A stretch of 64,000 nt of DNA. Origin: Adenophora triphylla var. japonica. Lineage: Eukaryota; Streptophyta; Magnoliopsida; Asterales; Campanulaceae. The first letter of the stretch is position 1, and the number at the start of each line of letters is the position of its first letter. A program made the position numbers and the translations under genes. The DNA lies in assembly GCA_022495995.1 (NCBI GenBank), contig JAFEMH010002508.1, positions 177,501-241,500 on the forward strand, in the 5' to 3' direction. Shown here in pieces: positions 34,745 through 47,881 of this stretch. Under the pieces are notes generated by a model. That model worked only from the letters and a program-made list of their open reading frames with translations, did not search any database and was not told the origin of the DNA.

Positions 34745-35404
34745 CACTACAAGAAAACTGACAGATACTGACGGAAATTAGTGACGGAAATAAATCCGTC
34801 ACTAATACTGACAGATTAGCGACGAAATAGCAACGACCTGGGGTGAAAAACAAAAAAACGAAATTAGGACGAGATTACTGACGGATTTAGTGACGGATAT
34901 GCCAACGGATTCCATTTCGTCTCTAATCCGTCACCATTTTGGGGCCAAAAATTTGCGCACTTTTTTACTGACGAATTTGTGACGGAATGGCGACGGATAT
35001 TTTTACTGACGAATTTGAGTCGTTGCTAAATTATTTCAAACAAATATTAAATTTATATTTTAGGTTAGCGACGGATTAGTGACGGATTTAATTACCGACG
35101 GATTAAAATCCGTCGGTAAATTAATTACATATTATTACCGACGGATTTGAGTCGTTGCTAAATTATTTAAAATAAACATTAAATTTATATTTTAGGTTAG
35201 TGACGGATTAGTGACGGAATTAATTACCGACGGATTAAAATCCGTCGGTAAATTATTTAAAATAATTATTAAATTTATATTTTAGGTTAGCGACGGATTA
35301 GTGACGGATTTGATTACCGACAGATTAAAATTCGTCGGTAAATCAATTACATATTATTAATGACGGATTTGAGTCGTTGCTAAATTATTTAAAATAATTA
35401 TTAT

Positions 35405-37495
35405 AGGGTATAGTATATAGTGTATATGGTATATTATATAGTGTATATGGTATAGGTTATAATGTATAGTCTATACTCTATACCCTATAGGGTATACCCT
35501 ATACCCTACATGGTATACCCTATACCCTATAGGGTATACCGTATACCCTATACCCTATAGGGTATAGGATATAGGGTATAGGGTATACCCTGTAGGGTAT
35601 AGGGTATAGGGTATAGGGTATACCCTATACCCTATAGGGTAAACCCTAAACCCTATAGGGTATAGGGTATAGGGTATACCCTATAGGGTATAGGGTGTAG
35701 GGTATAGGATATACCCTATACCCTATAGGGTATACCCTATACCCTATACCCTATAGGGTATAGGGTATAGGGTGTAGGGTATAGGGTATACCCTATAGGG
35801 TATAGGGTATACCCTATAGGGTATAGGGTGTAGGGTATAGGATATACCCTATACCCTAAAGGGTATACCCTATACCCTATAGGGTATAGGGTATAGGGTG
35901 TAGGGTATAGGGTATACCCTATACCCTATAGGGTATACCCTATACCCTATACCCTATAGGGTATACCCTATAACCTATACCCTATACCCTATAGGGTATA
36001 CCCTATAGGGTATAAGGTGTAGGGTATAGGGTATACCCTATACCCTATAGGGTATACCCTATATCCTATATGGTATACCCTATACCCTATATCCTATACC
36101 CTATAGGGTATAGGGTATAGGGTGTAGGATATAGGGTATACCCTATTCCCTATACCCTATACCCTATAGGGTATACCCTATACCCTATATCCTATACCCT
36201 ATAGGGTATACCCTATACCCTATACCCTATAGGGTATACCCTATACCCTATAGGTAGAGGTGGTATGTGGTATAAATTTATACCCTATAGGGTATACCCT
36301 ATACCCTACACCCTATAGGGTATACCCTATACCCTATACCCTATACCCTATAGGGTATACCCTATAGGGTATACCCTATAGGGTATAGGGTGTAGGGTAT
36401 AAGGTATACCCTATACCCTATAGGGTATACCCTATACCCTATACCCTATAGGGTATACCCTATACCCTATAGGGTATACCCTATACCCTATACCCTATAG
36501 AGTATAGGGTATACCCTATACCCTATACCCTATACCCTAAACGCTATACCCTAAACCCTAAACCCTATACCTTATACCCTATACCCTATACCCTATACCC
36601 TATACCCTATACCCTATACCCTAAACCCTATACCCTAAACCCTAAACCCTATACCCTAAACCCTAAACCCTAAACCCTATACCCTAAACCCTATACCCTA
36701 TACCCTATACCTTATACCCTATAGGGTATAGGGTATAGGGTATACCCTATACCCTATACCCTATAGGGTATACCCTATACCCTATACCCTATACCCTATA
36801 CCCTATACTCTATACCCTATACCCTATACCCTAAACCCTATACCCTATACCCTATACCCTATACCCTATAGGGTATACCCTATACCCTATACCCTAAACC
36901 CTATAGGGTATAGGGTATACCCTATACCCTATAGGGTATAGGGTATACCCTATACCCTATAGGATATAGGGTATAGGGTATAGGGTATACCCTATAGGGT
37001 ATAGGGTATAGGGTATACCCTATAGGGTATACCCTATATAGGGTATACCCTATAGGGTACACCCTACACCTTATACCCTATAGGGTATACCCTATACCCA
37101 ATAGGGTATACCCTATAGGGTATACCTTATACACTATAGGGTATAGGGTATAGGGTATACCCTATAGGATATAGGGTATAGGGTATAGTATATAGTGTAT
37201 ATGGTATATTATTTAGTGTATAGGGTATATGTTATAATGTATAGTCTATACTTTATACCCTATACCCTATAGGGTATATCCTATACCCTATAGGGTATAC
37301 CCTATACCCTATACCCTACAGGGTATACCCTATACCCTATAGGATATACCCTATACCCTATACCCTATACCATATACCCTATAGGGTATACCCTATATCC
37401 TATAGGGTATACCCTATACCCTATACCCTATAGGGTATAGGGTATAGGGTATAGGGTATACCCTATAGGGTATAGGGTATACCCTATAAGGTATA
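35405..37495. repeat. CCCTATA heptamer array with telomere-like variants
   Basis: About 2.1 kb made almost only of CCCTATA and its complement TATAGGG, switching strand every few units, so palindromes are everywhere. At about 36535-36700 the unit becomes CCCTAAA, the common plant telomere repeat, in short runs mixed with CCCTATA. Flanks are degenerate TATAGTGTATATGGTATA. Confidence 0.95.
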
Positions 37496-37499
37496 TATT

Positions 37500-38016
37500 T
37501 TTTAAAGAAATAAAAGTATATAATATAAAAACATTTACTTTTTTGATATTATGTATTATTACTAGTTTTATTATCAAGTATTTTTTTATCAAGATCTTAA
37601 ATATTTTTTTTATCTAATTATTATTAGTACTATTATTAATATTATTACTTTTTATATAATTAATATTAATATTAATTAATTAATCAATTATATAATTAAT
37701 AATTCATTAATAAATATTATTGATAATAAATATTATTATTATTGATATTAGGCATAATAATATTTTATAGTTTAAATTATTATTATTATTAATTATTTTA
37801 TTAATTATTATAATAATGAAGAAATACAAGTAAATAAATATTTAGAAACATTTTTTTTTTCGAAACTCCCAATCACTTAATCTCGATTACAGCAAACAAA
37901 GTTTATTGAACCCAAAACCTTTGGCATGATTTTTTTAAAATGCTGATTGGAGACAAGCCCTTTGGCATGATTTTTTTTTAAAGAAAATGTTTCAAAATAT
38001 CTTTTATCAGAAAATT
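37500..38016. other. AT-rich CACTA interior
   Basis: ATTATTATT-type low complexity, no ORF. Confidence 0.6.
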
Positions 38017-38281
38017 TTGGGGGAACACTGTTTCCCCAAAACTTATAAAAAGTCTTGTTTTTAAAAAATCCAAGGCAAAAACTCAGTGTTTTAAGACATA
38101 AACTCGATGTTTTAGTTACTAACCTTAACTCGGTGTTTTAACGCCTAAACTCGATGTTTTAACTTCTAGGTATTTTAACGCCTAAACTCAGTGTTTTAAG
38201 CTCGAAACTCAATGTTTTACGCTCGAAACTCAAAATTAGAAAGTGGACTTTTTATAACTTATGAAGAAACAAGTTTCCTCC
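38017..38281. repeat. Foldback repeat with AAACTCGGTGTTTTAA units
   Basis: Inverted ends AACTTATAAAAAGTC and GACTTTTTATAACTTAT enclose about eight copies of a short unit of the type AAACTCGATGTTTTAA (38078-38232). The build resembles the foldback at 9431-11018. Confidence 0.65.
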
Positions 38282-38506
38282 AAAATGGACTCATCTTTTA
38301 TTTCGGTACAAATCGGTCATTCATTCAACGAGAGAGTAAAATTTAACAAAATCTAAAGTTATACTACTGGTATTTAACCTTGTAAATATGTGCAATCGGT
38401 TGAATTCAGTTCAATTTTGAAGATTGGATAAATATTTGTACCCTTTTTTTATTCATATTTTTTACTCCTATTTCAATATGAAAGTATAAACACTACTACA
38501 CATTAA

Positions 38507-39130
<624 letters not shown>

Positions 39131-39529
39131 ATGCCGCTATGCTACTTGTAGTCGGATTTTAGATGTTGTTTTTCAATTCCTAATCTCGTGGAATTCTAAT
39201 GTTTGTTTGGACATGAATGTAATTTGCAATTGAAGCCTGTATTAATTAAGATCTGGTTATTAGTTTTAATATTATATACTCCTCACACACTCACTTTGGT
39301 GGTTAGATCTGTCTTTGCTATTTGTACAAACTTTTGTTTGATTTGTGTTGGTTGTGGATGGTGGTGGAGCAAAGTGAACTTTTGAAAAATGTAAGGATTT
39401 ATTTGAATATAAAAAAAGTTTAGTGACTGTTTTGAGAATAAAAAATGTTAAGGGACTGATTTGAGAATAAAAAAAAGTTGAGGGATTGATTTGAGAATAA
39501 ATATATATATATTTTTTAAAATATATTAA

Positions 39530-39534
<5 letters not shown>

Positions 39535-39585
<51 letters not shown>
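39535..39585. repeat. (TA)n microsatellite
   Basis: About 25 TA units, next to which the MITE at 39586 inserted. Confidence 0.95.
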
Positions 39586-39586
<1 letters not shown>

Positions 39587-39862
39587 TCCTCCGTCCCACC
39601 CGACTTTGGACAAAGTTACTTTACACGGAGATTAAGAAATAACAATAATATAATAAAAATGTGTGGTAGAAAATGAAGAGAGAGAATGAGTGAAGTTAAT
39701 AGTGATTGGTTGAATAAATTGTATGGTGGAGAATGAGTGGAGTTAATGAGTGAGTGGGGTATGCCCATTTTTTTATTATTATAAACTTTCCTTTTTGGGT
39801 TGTTCAAATTTGGATGGGACGCCCAAAAAGGAAATTTGTCCAATTTATTGGGACGGAGGGAG
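39586..39862. mobile_element. Stowaway-like MITE in the CACTA element
   Basis: 277 bp, ends CTCCTCCGTCCCACC and TTGGGACGGAGGGAG (the left end lacks one C), TA at both sides. Confidence 0.88.
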
Positions 39863-40315
39863 TATATATATATATATATATATAATTTTTTTTTAATAAA
39901 AAATATCAAATTAGCGACGGAAATATCCGTCACTAAAATGGTCCAAAAAAATAAAATGACCATTTAAATAACGACAGAATAATCCGTCGATAATCCGTCA
40001 CGAAAATGGTCTAAAAAATAAAACGACCGTTTAAATAGCGACGGAATTTTCCGTCGCTAATCCGTCGGCATAATGCTTTAAATTGGTCGTTTATTTTACC
40101 AAATTACCGACGGATTTTAAAACGTTAGCGACGAAAATTTCCGTCGCTAAATCTGATTGAGAACCGTCAGTAATCCGTCGAAAAATTTAGCGACGCACGT
40201 TTTAACATCGGATTTTTTACGTCTAAAATCCGTCACTAAATTGATTTAGTGACGGATTTTTGGCATTTAGTGACGGATTTTTCCGTCAGTAACTGCCGTT
40301 TTTCTTGTAGTGTAT

Positions 40316-40477
40316 GCTTAAGTCTATTAGAATTTTAATTGCCATAGCCGCATATTATGACTATGAGATATGACAAATGAATGTCAAGACAGCTTTCCTA
40401 AATGGAAAGTTACTTGAGGATGTATACATGATACAACCTGAAGGTTTTGTCAGTTCAGAAAATTCTAATAAGGTGTG
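40316..40477 (+). pseudogene. Copia RT segment between nested elements
   Basis: Continues RT after the CACTA element: SIRILIAIAAYYDYEI, stop, QMNVKTAFLNGKLLEDVYM, QPEGFV. TGA at about 40371 replaces the usual Trp. Ends at the gypsy target GTGTG (40473-40477). Confidence 0.88.
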
Positions 40478-41071
40478 TGTTTTGGTCAAATTTCAACAAT
40501 TATATTTTTATGATGGGAAAAGTGACTAAAGTGATATGAATCTAGGTACAATGACTATCAAGTTGAATAGAAATGGACACAAGATGTTTGTTGACTAGGG
40601 AAAGCCCTTGAACAACTTGTTCGCCGGCATAAAACCCCGGGAGGATCTGGCTCCTGCCTTGACCGAAAGTTTACTAAATGTTCTTGAGGATTACAGTACT
40701 ATGAGCGTATTGAAAGAGACCTTAAGCTAGTGAATCATGTGTGTGCAAAATACAGTGGTATGTCTCTTTTATACCTCTTCACAACGGCTAACTACAAAGA
40801 GAATCATGGGCCTATAAACTCGGGGAAGAGGTTGATCAAAGAGAGATATATCCGCCATTTATTGTTTGAGGGAGAAGATAAGATCCGTTGCTGAAGAAAC
40901 GTTTTTGACTTAGTCATTGCTACCTTTGACACGAGCCCTATAAAATAGGAAGAACGTTACTGCGTCCCAACCTGCAGAAAGCCAAGTTGTAAATGGAACA
41001 ACTCAAGTTGTTAGTACCAAGTTGTTAAGTGTAAGTTGTAAACATGTTGACTGAAAATGTAGGGCCCAACA
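40478..41071 (-). repeat. 3' LTR of element 2
   Basis: 594 bp, TGTTTTGGTC to GGGCCCAACA on the plus strand. The polypurine tract AAAGTTTGGGGGCAAT (minus strand) adjoins at 41087-41072. Confidence 0.93.
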
Positions 41072-41427
41072 ATTGCCCCCAAACTTTTTGAATTTTAAAA
41101 ATGAAGAATAGAAAGAAAAAGAATTCAAAAGGTTTGCCAAATAAGGAAAAAAGATGACGGTTTTTAAAAGGGACGCGATGGGACGGTTTTAAGTAGTTTC
41201 CCGAGGCAAAAAGACTTATTTGTTTTATAATCCCAACCACTCTCAACCTCCATAAATATACAGACTCCTGCTCCAACTCTCCTTTTCAAAAACGTAACTT
41301 TCACAAAGATTTCGAGAAGAAGAACCAGGGAAGACGGTTTGGAGAGGAAAATCAAGTAGAGATTGACGGTGAGTTTCTTGTTTTTCTTTTCAATTCCATC
41401 TCTGATTTTCTGTTTAAGTTTGAAAAA

Positions 41428-43216
41428 ATGGGGAAGAGAAAGGCGGTGACTTTAATCGAGAGTGGAGAGGGTTTGCCCGCGGGTTTTCTCACCCAAAACA
41501 TGTTGAAGAACCCTGAAAAAGAGAAGTGTAGAATCCCTGCTACTAATTTAGAAGTCATCAAGAAGAATCATGCCATGGCATATGAAACTGAGTTTTTTAC
41601 CCACCTTGACCTAACCCCAGAATGTTATTCCCCTGAATGGGTATGTTTCCCCGAATATCCCTTCACCATTGGTTTGTAATTCCCCTTTCCGATCTTAATC
41701 ACCAAGTTCTTTGCTGCTACCAAACTTAACTATGCCCAACTTATGCCCCAAGGTTGGAGAAGCCTACAAACCCTCGTAATGTTAAACGCAGAAACAGAGT
41801 TGGAAATAGGTTTAGAGGAATTCGCTCTCACAAATGAAATTAGGAGTTTTGGTTTAGGAAGGTATGGCTTTAGGGTTAGAACTGGTAGGATGTCCTTTCT
41901 AAATGACAATGTTGATACCGCTGATAGAGGGTGGAAGAACAAATTCTTTTTCGCCAAGAAGAGCATCCTGGTGAAGGATGAGGGTGCCAACTTCAAATGG
42001 AGGTCCCAAGGTAGTATAGGCAATTTTTTCTAATTCTAATAATTCTCCTTAATTAATCATGTAACTAATTCTCCAATTTTCTCTTTGGCTTAGTTGCGAA
42101 ATTGGATGTGCTCTTTCCTTTTAAGGAAAACACGAAGGAGAATGTGAGCAAGATTTATGATTTGGACCTGTTAGTAAGAACTTTTAAGGTACTACCAGTT
42201 CAATTTGTTGCAGATCAAGACGAGGAAGTTGGTCCTGAAGAACCCCAAGAAACAAATCTTGAAGAAACTTTATCTGAGCCCATCCAAATGTCTACAGGTT
42301 AATTAAATACCTGAAACCTTTGCCTATCTCCAACTTGCACTAATTCCTTTGTTTTCGTTCTAACTTTTCAACCTTTTTGCAGCCACCTTCTCTAAGGACA
42401 CCGTTAGTGCTGCTGGCCTACTTGCTGCGGCTAGAGCAAAGAGTTTAGCAAGGCAAGACAGTAAACCCCCCACCCCAGTGTCTATTGTGGCTAGCTCCGA
42501 TATGATTGCATCCAAGAAGAAGGGGGATGCGAAGAAGAGAAAGCTAGTGGATGCTGAAGCCACAGATACAAGCGGTGACATGGATATGGGAAAGTTAGGA
42601 GAAAAGTTCAGAGCTGTTGTTGAGAAGGTAAAGATGAAGGGACCTTTGAGTTTTTTTCAAGGAGTTTGATAGAATATTAATGCTTCCTTTTATGCAGGAA
42701 ATTATGATCCCTATTGTGGCCCACATTGATGTATTGAAGATCAAGGCGGCTAGGCTCAGTCATGAGGCTGCAGAATCGAAGAAGGAGGCCACAAAAAGTG
42801 CCAAGGAAGCGGAGAAGTGGAAGAAGGAAGCAAACAAGCATGCTGGTGAAATGGAAGGTTTGAGGAAGGATTTTGAACGCTTAGAAAAAGAAGTGGAAGC
42901 TATCAGGGCTGAGAACAAGGCTCACATGAAAGAACTTGCGGCTGCGGAGGGAAACATTAAATTTCATGCCACCAAGACTTTGTTAGAGGCTCGAATTCAG
43001 ATGATGGAAGAATATAAAAATGGTCAAGCCATAACTTGGAACCTGGAGGACGAGAGAAAAGTTTTGGGGGACCATATTGGGAGCCTGGATGCAGAAGAAG
43101 TGAACTCCGCGGCCTTGGAAGCCCTAGTTGATGATGCCAACAAGGATCTGAACACCATTATGGTTACACCCAACGATCAAAGGGAAAACACAACACCGGC
43201 GGCAGCAGGCCACTAA
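41428..43216 (+). pseudogene. Antisense spliced gene of element 2
   Basis: Starts MGKRKAVTLIESGEG at 41428. Exon 1 holds SPEWVCFPEYPFTIGL, an in-frame TAA at 41678-41680, then FPFPILITKFF, WRSL, EIGLEEF and RGWKNKFFF. Introns: about 42010-42094; 42298-42382 (GT..AG) right after MSTG, as in element 1; 42628-42697 (GT..AG). The last exon (42698-43216) is a Lys/Glu-rich coiled coil ending in RIQMMEEYKNG..W..EDERKVL. The same architecture and motif occur in element 1. Relation to the 'putative gypsy type transposon' domain family is likely; role unknown. The internal stop breaks this copy. Confidence 0.75.
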
Positions 43217-43722
43217 GTTTGAAAAACATTTTAAAGCTTTTGGGTATTTTGGATGAAAAAACAATTTTTGTTTTATTTGTGTACCTCCGTTGGTACAACA
43301 AATGGGGGGAGTGTCCCAAAAAACAAGGTTTTTTAGTTTGTAATGGCTCATAAGAGCCGAGACAATTTATTTGGGGGTACTAGGTTGGTCTAGTACTCCA
43401 AGCCTTTTTAGGTTTTTAGGGACTTGTTGGCTTATCCAACTTGTCCTTTAGTTTGCAAAAAATCTTTTGGAAAACACTTAATGGTTTTTTTAGCAAAGTA
43501 TCTTATGTCTCTGAGAGACGCTTGTTTGTTCTTTAGATAACATGTAAATGTTAAAAACCGTAGGTAACATGAAAATGTTACAACCAATAGTTCACAACTT
43601 GAAGAAGTGTGAAAACGTGCGCCCATGTGAAGGTGTCAAAACCTTAATTCGTAAGAAAAGATGAATATCTTTTAACCATAAGTACCTTTGATCAGAGGTA
43701 ATTCGTTTGAAGAGATAGAACA
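43217..43722. other. Noncoding spacer of element 2
   Basis: No gene. T-rich leader after the antisense gene, then repeated AACATGTAAATG/AACATGAAAATG. Confidence 0.55.
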
Positions 43723-43995
43723 AGTATCAGCCGTCCTGGCGTGTCAACAAGTTCTATCCCTCTCCAGCTAGAATTCCAACATGTATCAGCCGTACTGGCG
43801 TGTCAACATGTTGAAATTTTCTCCTCCAGGTTCAAACATGTATCAGCCGTACTGGCGTGTCAACATGATTGACCTTTGTCCTCCTCAGGCTCAAACATGT
43901 AATCGGCCTGCAGGCGTGTCCAACATGTTTGTCCTGTTTCCAGCCTTAGGTCTCAACAAGTATCGCCTGCACCGGCGTGTCAACCTGTTGAGCCT
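43723..43995 (+). repeat. Minisatellite TATCAGCCGTACTGGCGTGT
   Basis: Five units of about 50-70 bp, each with (C)AAGTATCAGCCGT or ACATGTATCAGCCGT and GGCGTGTCAACATG, the last two diverged. It lies between the antisense gene and the hairpin. ORF 43781-44053 is an artefact of the repeat. Not present in element 1. Confidence 0.85.
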
Positions 43996-44044
43996 ACTCC
44001 GTTTTCTCAAGTTACACCTTGCAAAACAAATTCATGTTAGGGTT

Positions 44045-44067
44045 GGGCGTTAGCATAGCTAACGCCC
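44045..44067. other. Conserved perfect hairpin of element 2
   Basis: Stem GGGCGTTAGC, loop ATA, stem GCTAACGCCC. Counterpart of 2898-2920 with T-A changed to C-G at the fourth pair. GACGCTCAAGTCAGTAA follows (GATGCTTAAGTCAGTAA in element 1). Confidence 0.8.
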
Positions 44068-44198
44068 CCCCGACGCTCAAGTCAGTAATGTTTCAATAAG
44101 AGTAAAAAATTGAAATGCGTAATTAAACTTGACATAAATTTAAACCGGTACTCGAGGGGTCTAGTTATAAATAACTCGGACTTACATGAAATAAAGTT

Positions 44199-45418
44199 TC
44201 AAGTGGATAGCATTCCAACTTCTAGGGATTCTGTCTCCGCTTGGGGTTGACAACCGCATGCACCTTTGCCGCCTTCAAGATCGATGAGATATGGGCCTTC
44301 CCACTTGGGAGCCAGCTTACCTGCATTCAATTCTCTTGTATTTTGAAATACTTTTCTTAAAACTAAATCACCAACCTGGAACCTTCTAACTCTGACATTC
44401 TTGTTGTAAGACCTAGCAATTCGTTGCTGATAAGCTGCCATCCTTATCTTGGCTAAATCCCTGATCTCATCAATTGTATCTAAATCTTGAGTTAGCAAAA
44501 GGTTATTTTCATCTTGAGTTAATAAGCCATACCTTGCTGTAGGGACTGTCGCTTCAACTGGAATTACAGCTTCAGCTCCGTATACTAAAGAATAGGGAGT
44601 TCTACCTGTGGCTCCTTTAGAAGTAGTTCTATCTGCCCAAAGCACAAGTGGTAATTCTTCAACCCACTTTCCCTTCTTTTGATTTAGACGCTTTTTCAAG
44701 TTGTTGATGATCAACTTGTTGCTTGACTCAGCTTGGCCATTGGCTTGAGGGTGGACAGGTGTCGACATGACTAACTTGATGCCCCAGCGAGCACAAAAAT
44801 CCCTGGTCTTCTTACTTATGAACTGTGACCCGTTGTCACATACAATCTCCGATGGTACACCAAACCTGCTAATGATATTTTTCTTTAAAAAGGAAATTAC
44901 TTCTTTATCTCTTACTTGTACATAAGCTTCTGCCTCGATCCATTTCGAGAAATAATCGGTTAGAGCCAACATGAATACTTTGCCTCCGGGAGCTTTAGGC
45001 AACTTGCCTACAATATCCATGCCCCACTGCATGAAAGGCCAAGATGAGACTATAGGATGTAGGGGCTCTGCAGGTTGATGCAAGATGTTGCCGTGTCTTT
45101 GGCGTGCATCACACTTCGTACGTAGCTCATGGCATCTCGACGCATGGTTGGCCAATAGTATCCCGTCTTGAGGGCCTTGGATGCTAATGCCTTTCCTCCG
45201 TAATGGTTCCCACATATTCCTTCATGGATTTCTTTAAGCACCACTTCAACTTGATCATTATCGACACATCTCAAGTAGTGTCCTGCAAAAGACTTCTTAA
45301 ACAGAACATTATCTATCAAAACGAAGGTCGAAGTACGAATCTTAAAAGATCTAACATTCTTAACATCAGGTGGAATAGTTCCAAGTTGAAGAAATTCACC
45401 ATGTACAGTTGGGTCCAA
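44199..45418 (-). pseudogene. Integrase of element 2
   Basis: Two overlapping frames, 45418-45050 and 45215-44199. The first carries the zinc-finger part HEGICGNHYGG and YYWPT. The second carries [22 protein letters not shown] and QANGQAESSNK, so all DDE residues are intact, then WADRTTSKGATGRTPYSLVYGAE and WEGPYLI. One frameshift near 45110-45200 (in the zinc-finger Cys pair) separates them. Confidence 0.9.
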
Positions 45419-45482
45419 GAAGGTTTAACATCCGGTGCCCTAGTAGGTGGCGTAACCACTTGGATTTCCTCAACTTGGTCTA

Positions 45483-45950
45483 TCACGGGTACTTAACATA
45501 AATAATTGGTATACTAGAATGCAACATTGATTTGCAAGTTGAACCCAAGTTAGCCAAGGCGTCTCGCTTCGCGTTCTCTTCTCGAGGACCTCGTTCCAAA
45601 GAGAACGATAGAAATTTCGAAGCTAAAGCCTTAACATGTTGGAGGTACAGAGTCATCTTGGAATGTTTCGCCATATAACTGCCATTAAAGTGGTTAGCTA
45701 GCAATTGAGAGTCAACAAATACATTTAAATGCGTAATATTCAGATTCAAAGCCGTAGTTAAACCCATGATTAGGGCTTCATACTCGGCTTCATTATTTGT
45801 TGCACCGAATTCACAAGATACGCTTTGAGGTATGATATCACCTTGAGGGGATTTTAGACTATTCCCAAGCCAATCCCTTTGGAATTTGAAGCTCCATCCG
45901 TAAACAATGTCCAAAATCGAGGAATAGTTTTACCTTCAAGTTGTTGCACT
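45483..45950 (-). pseudogene. Second RNase H of element 2
   Basis: GNSLKSPQGDIIPQ, GATNNEAEYEALIMGL, VFVDSQLLANHFNG and REENAKRDALANL match the extra RNase H of Tat elements. The start is displaced by a frameshift near 45870, where element 1 has GLGVVLKS. Confidence 0.85.
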
Positions 45951-47340
45951 TCCAGCTTCTACCTCAGCCGCAAACTTGGATCAAGTCGCCTACGAAATCG
46001 GCTAGGCCTCGCGATTTGATGGTCGTTTCGGCTCGTATGAAATGTCATACGTGCTCAACTTGACCGACCACTCGCCAACCCGCCCGACAACTCCGGGGTT
46101 CTCAACACATTTCTCATAGGATAATTAGTTCTAACAGTTATGGAATGTGTTTCAAAATAATGACGTAATTTGGTAGCAAAGAATGTTAAGGCTAATATTA
46201 ATTTTTCAAGATGAGAGTACCTTGTTTCAAAGATCTAATAAAGACTTACTTACATAGTAAACAGGATGTTGCTCACCTTGGGTTTCCTTCACCAATACCG
46301 CACTAACAAAGATCTTCGTATACGCCTAAATATAAATAAAGAAGCTCACCATGTTCGGGTTTGGCGAGTAGGGGTGACGTCATCAAGTATTCTTTAAGTT
46401 GTTTGAAGGCTCGCCTCATGTTGGGAAGTCCATCGAAAAAAGTTTGTTTTTCTTAATACTTCGTAGAATAACCTCGCACTTATCAAATGATTTGGATATA
46501 AATCTATTCAAAGCCGCTACTCTACCTCGTTAACCTTTGTACGTCCTGATGTTCTTAGGGATTCCAAGTTGAGAATGGCTTTAATTTGTTCAGACTTGCC
46601 TCGATTCCCCTCTTGGTCACCATATATCCCAAGAATTTACTCGCTTCTAACACCGAAGTTGCACTTCGCCGGATTGAGCTTCATGTTGAAGGCTTTCAAG
46701 ATGTTGAATGCCTCAGCAGGTGCTCCACATGATCCTCAATGTGTTTGGATTTGACCACCATATCGTCTATGTAGACCTCCATCGTCTTGCCAAGTTGGTC
46801 TTTGAACATTTTGTTTACTAACCTTTGATAGGTTGCCCCCGCATTTTTAAGACCAAAGGGCATAGAAATATAACAATATATACCTTCTGAGTCATGAATG
46901 CCGTATCTTCTTGGTCCAAGGCTCCATTTGAATTTGTTGATACCCGTAAGACGCATCCATGAATGTCAAGATGTCGTGGCCAGCTGTCTCATCAACTAGA
47001 GAATCAATATGAGGGAGAGGGAATGGATCCTTCTGACAAGCCTTGTTCAAGTCGGTGAAGTCCACGCATACTCGCCACTTGCCATTCTTCTTTCCACCAC
47101 TACAACGTTAGCCAACCACCTTGGGTACCGAACTTCTCGATCATCCTGGACTTCAGAAGCCTCTCAACTTCATCCTTTATGATCTGGTTCCGCTCCTGGG
47201 CAAACTTCCTTCTTTTTTGACGGACAGGACGGATGGTCGGATCGATGTTCAACTTGTGAGTAATAATATCCTTGCTTATCCCCGTCATGTCTTCATGTTT
47301 CCAAGCGAAACAAAGATTTCTGGCTTTTCAGGAACTCGAT
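45951..47340 (-). pseudogene. RT and first RNase H of element 2, heavily frameshifted
   Basis: Readable pieces: 47288-47100 (MTGISKDIITHKLNIDP, RRKFAQERNQII) and 46956-46696 (YCYISMPFGLKNAGATYQ, YIDDMVVKSK). Further translatable stretches in changing frames correspond to the rest of RT and RNase H. At least five small indels compared with element 1. Confidence 0.85.
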
Positions 47341-47475
47341 CAACTCCTCTTCGATTTCGGACGGTAGGTCTATCCCAACTTGCACTTGGGCCTCGTGGAT
47401 TTGATGCATCAACAGAACGCTTTTTATATCGTGCTCCACCGCTTCAAGAATGTCCTGGGCCTTTTTCTTTAATTG

Positions 47476-47881
47476 CTATGCTTTCCGAGGGGTCGAGCTT
47501 GCTTTCATGTTGATCTTGTAACATTCCTTAGAGACTTGCTGGTTTCCCTTCAACTTGGCAACACCCCAAGGTGTTGGAAACTTGACGCATTGATGGTAAG
47601 TCGATGGCACGGCCTTCATGTTGTGGATCCAAGGCCTTCCCAATATAACATTGTACGAGGAAGAGCACTCAATCACACAAAACCTCTCCATGGAATTCAT
47701 ACCCTCCGTAGATGGGCAACTTGGTCTCTCCGACCGTTTGCTTCACCTCACCACTGAACCCTACCAGGACGGATGAATTCTTCACTACTTCGGACAGAGG
47801 GATGCCCATATCTTCAAGAGCATGAGTGAAGATGATGTCGACCGAACCGCCACCATCGATCGAATCCGCTTGACCACACAA
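47476..47881 (-). pseudogene. Protease region of element 2
   Basis: IDGGGSVDIIFTHALEDMGI is the active-site region (D.GGS) but the Ser after GG is displaced. [42 protein letters not shown] follow in two frames. Trp of GRPWIH is intact here, unlike element 1. Confidence 0.82.

Noticed and set aside
35405..37495. Chromosome end (true telomere)
   Set aside because: Orientation is mixed, the main unit is CCCTATA, and the array is inside a CACTA element with sequence on both sides.
43781..44053. ORF with repeated MYQPYWRVNM
   Set aside because: Translation of a minisatellite in the noncoding part of element 2.
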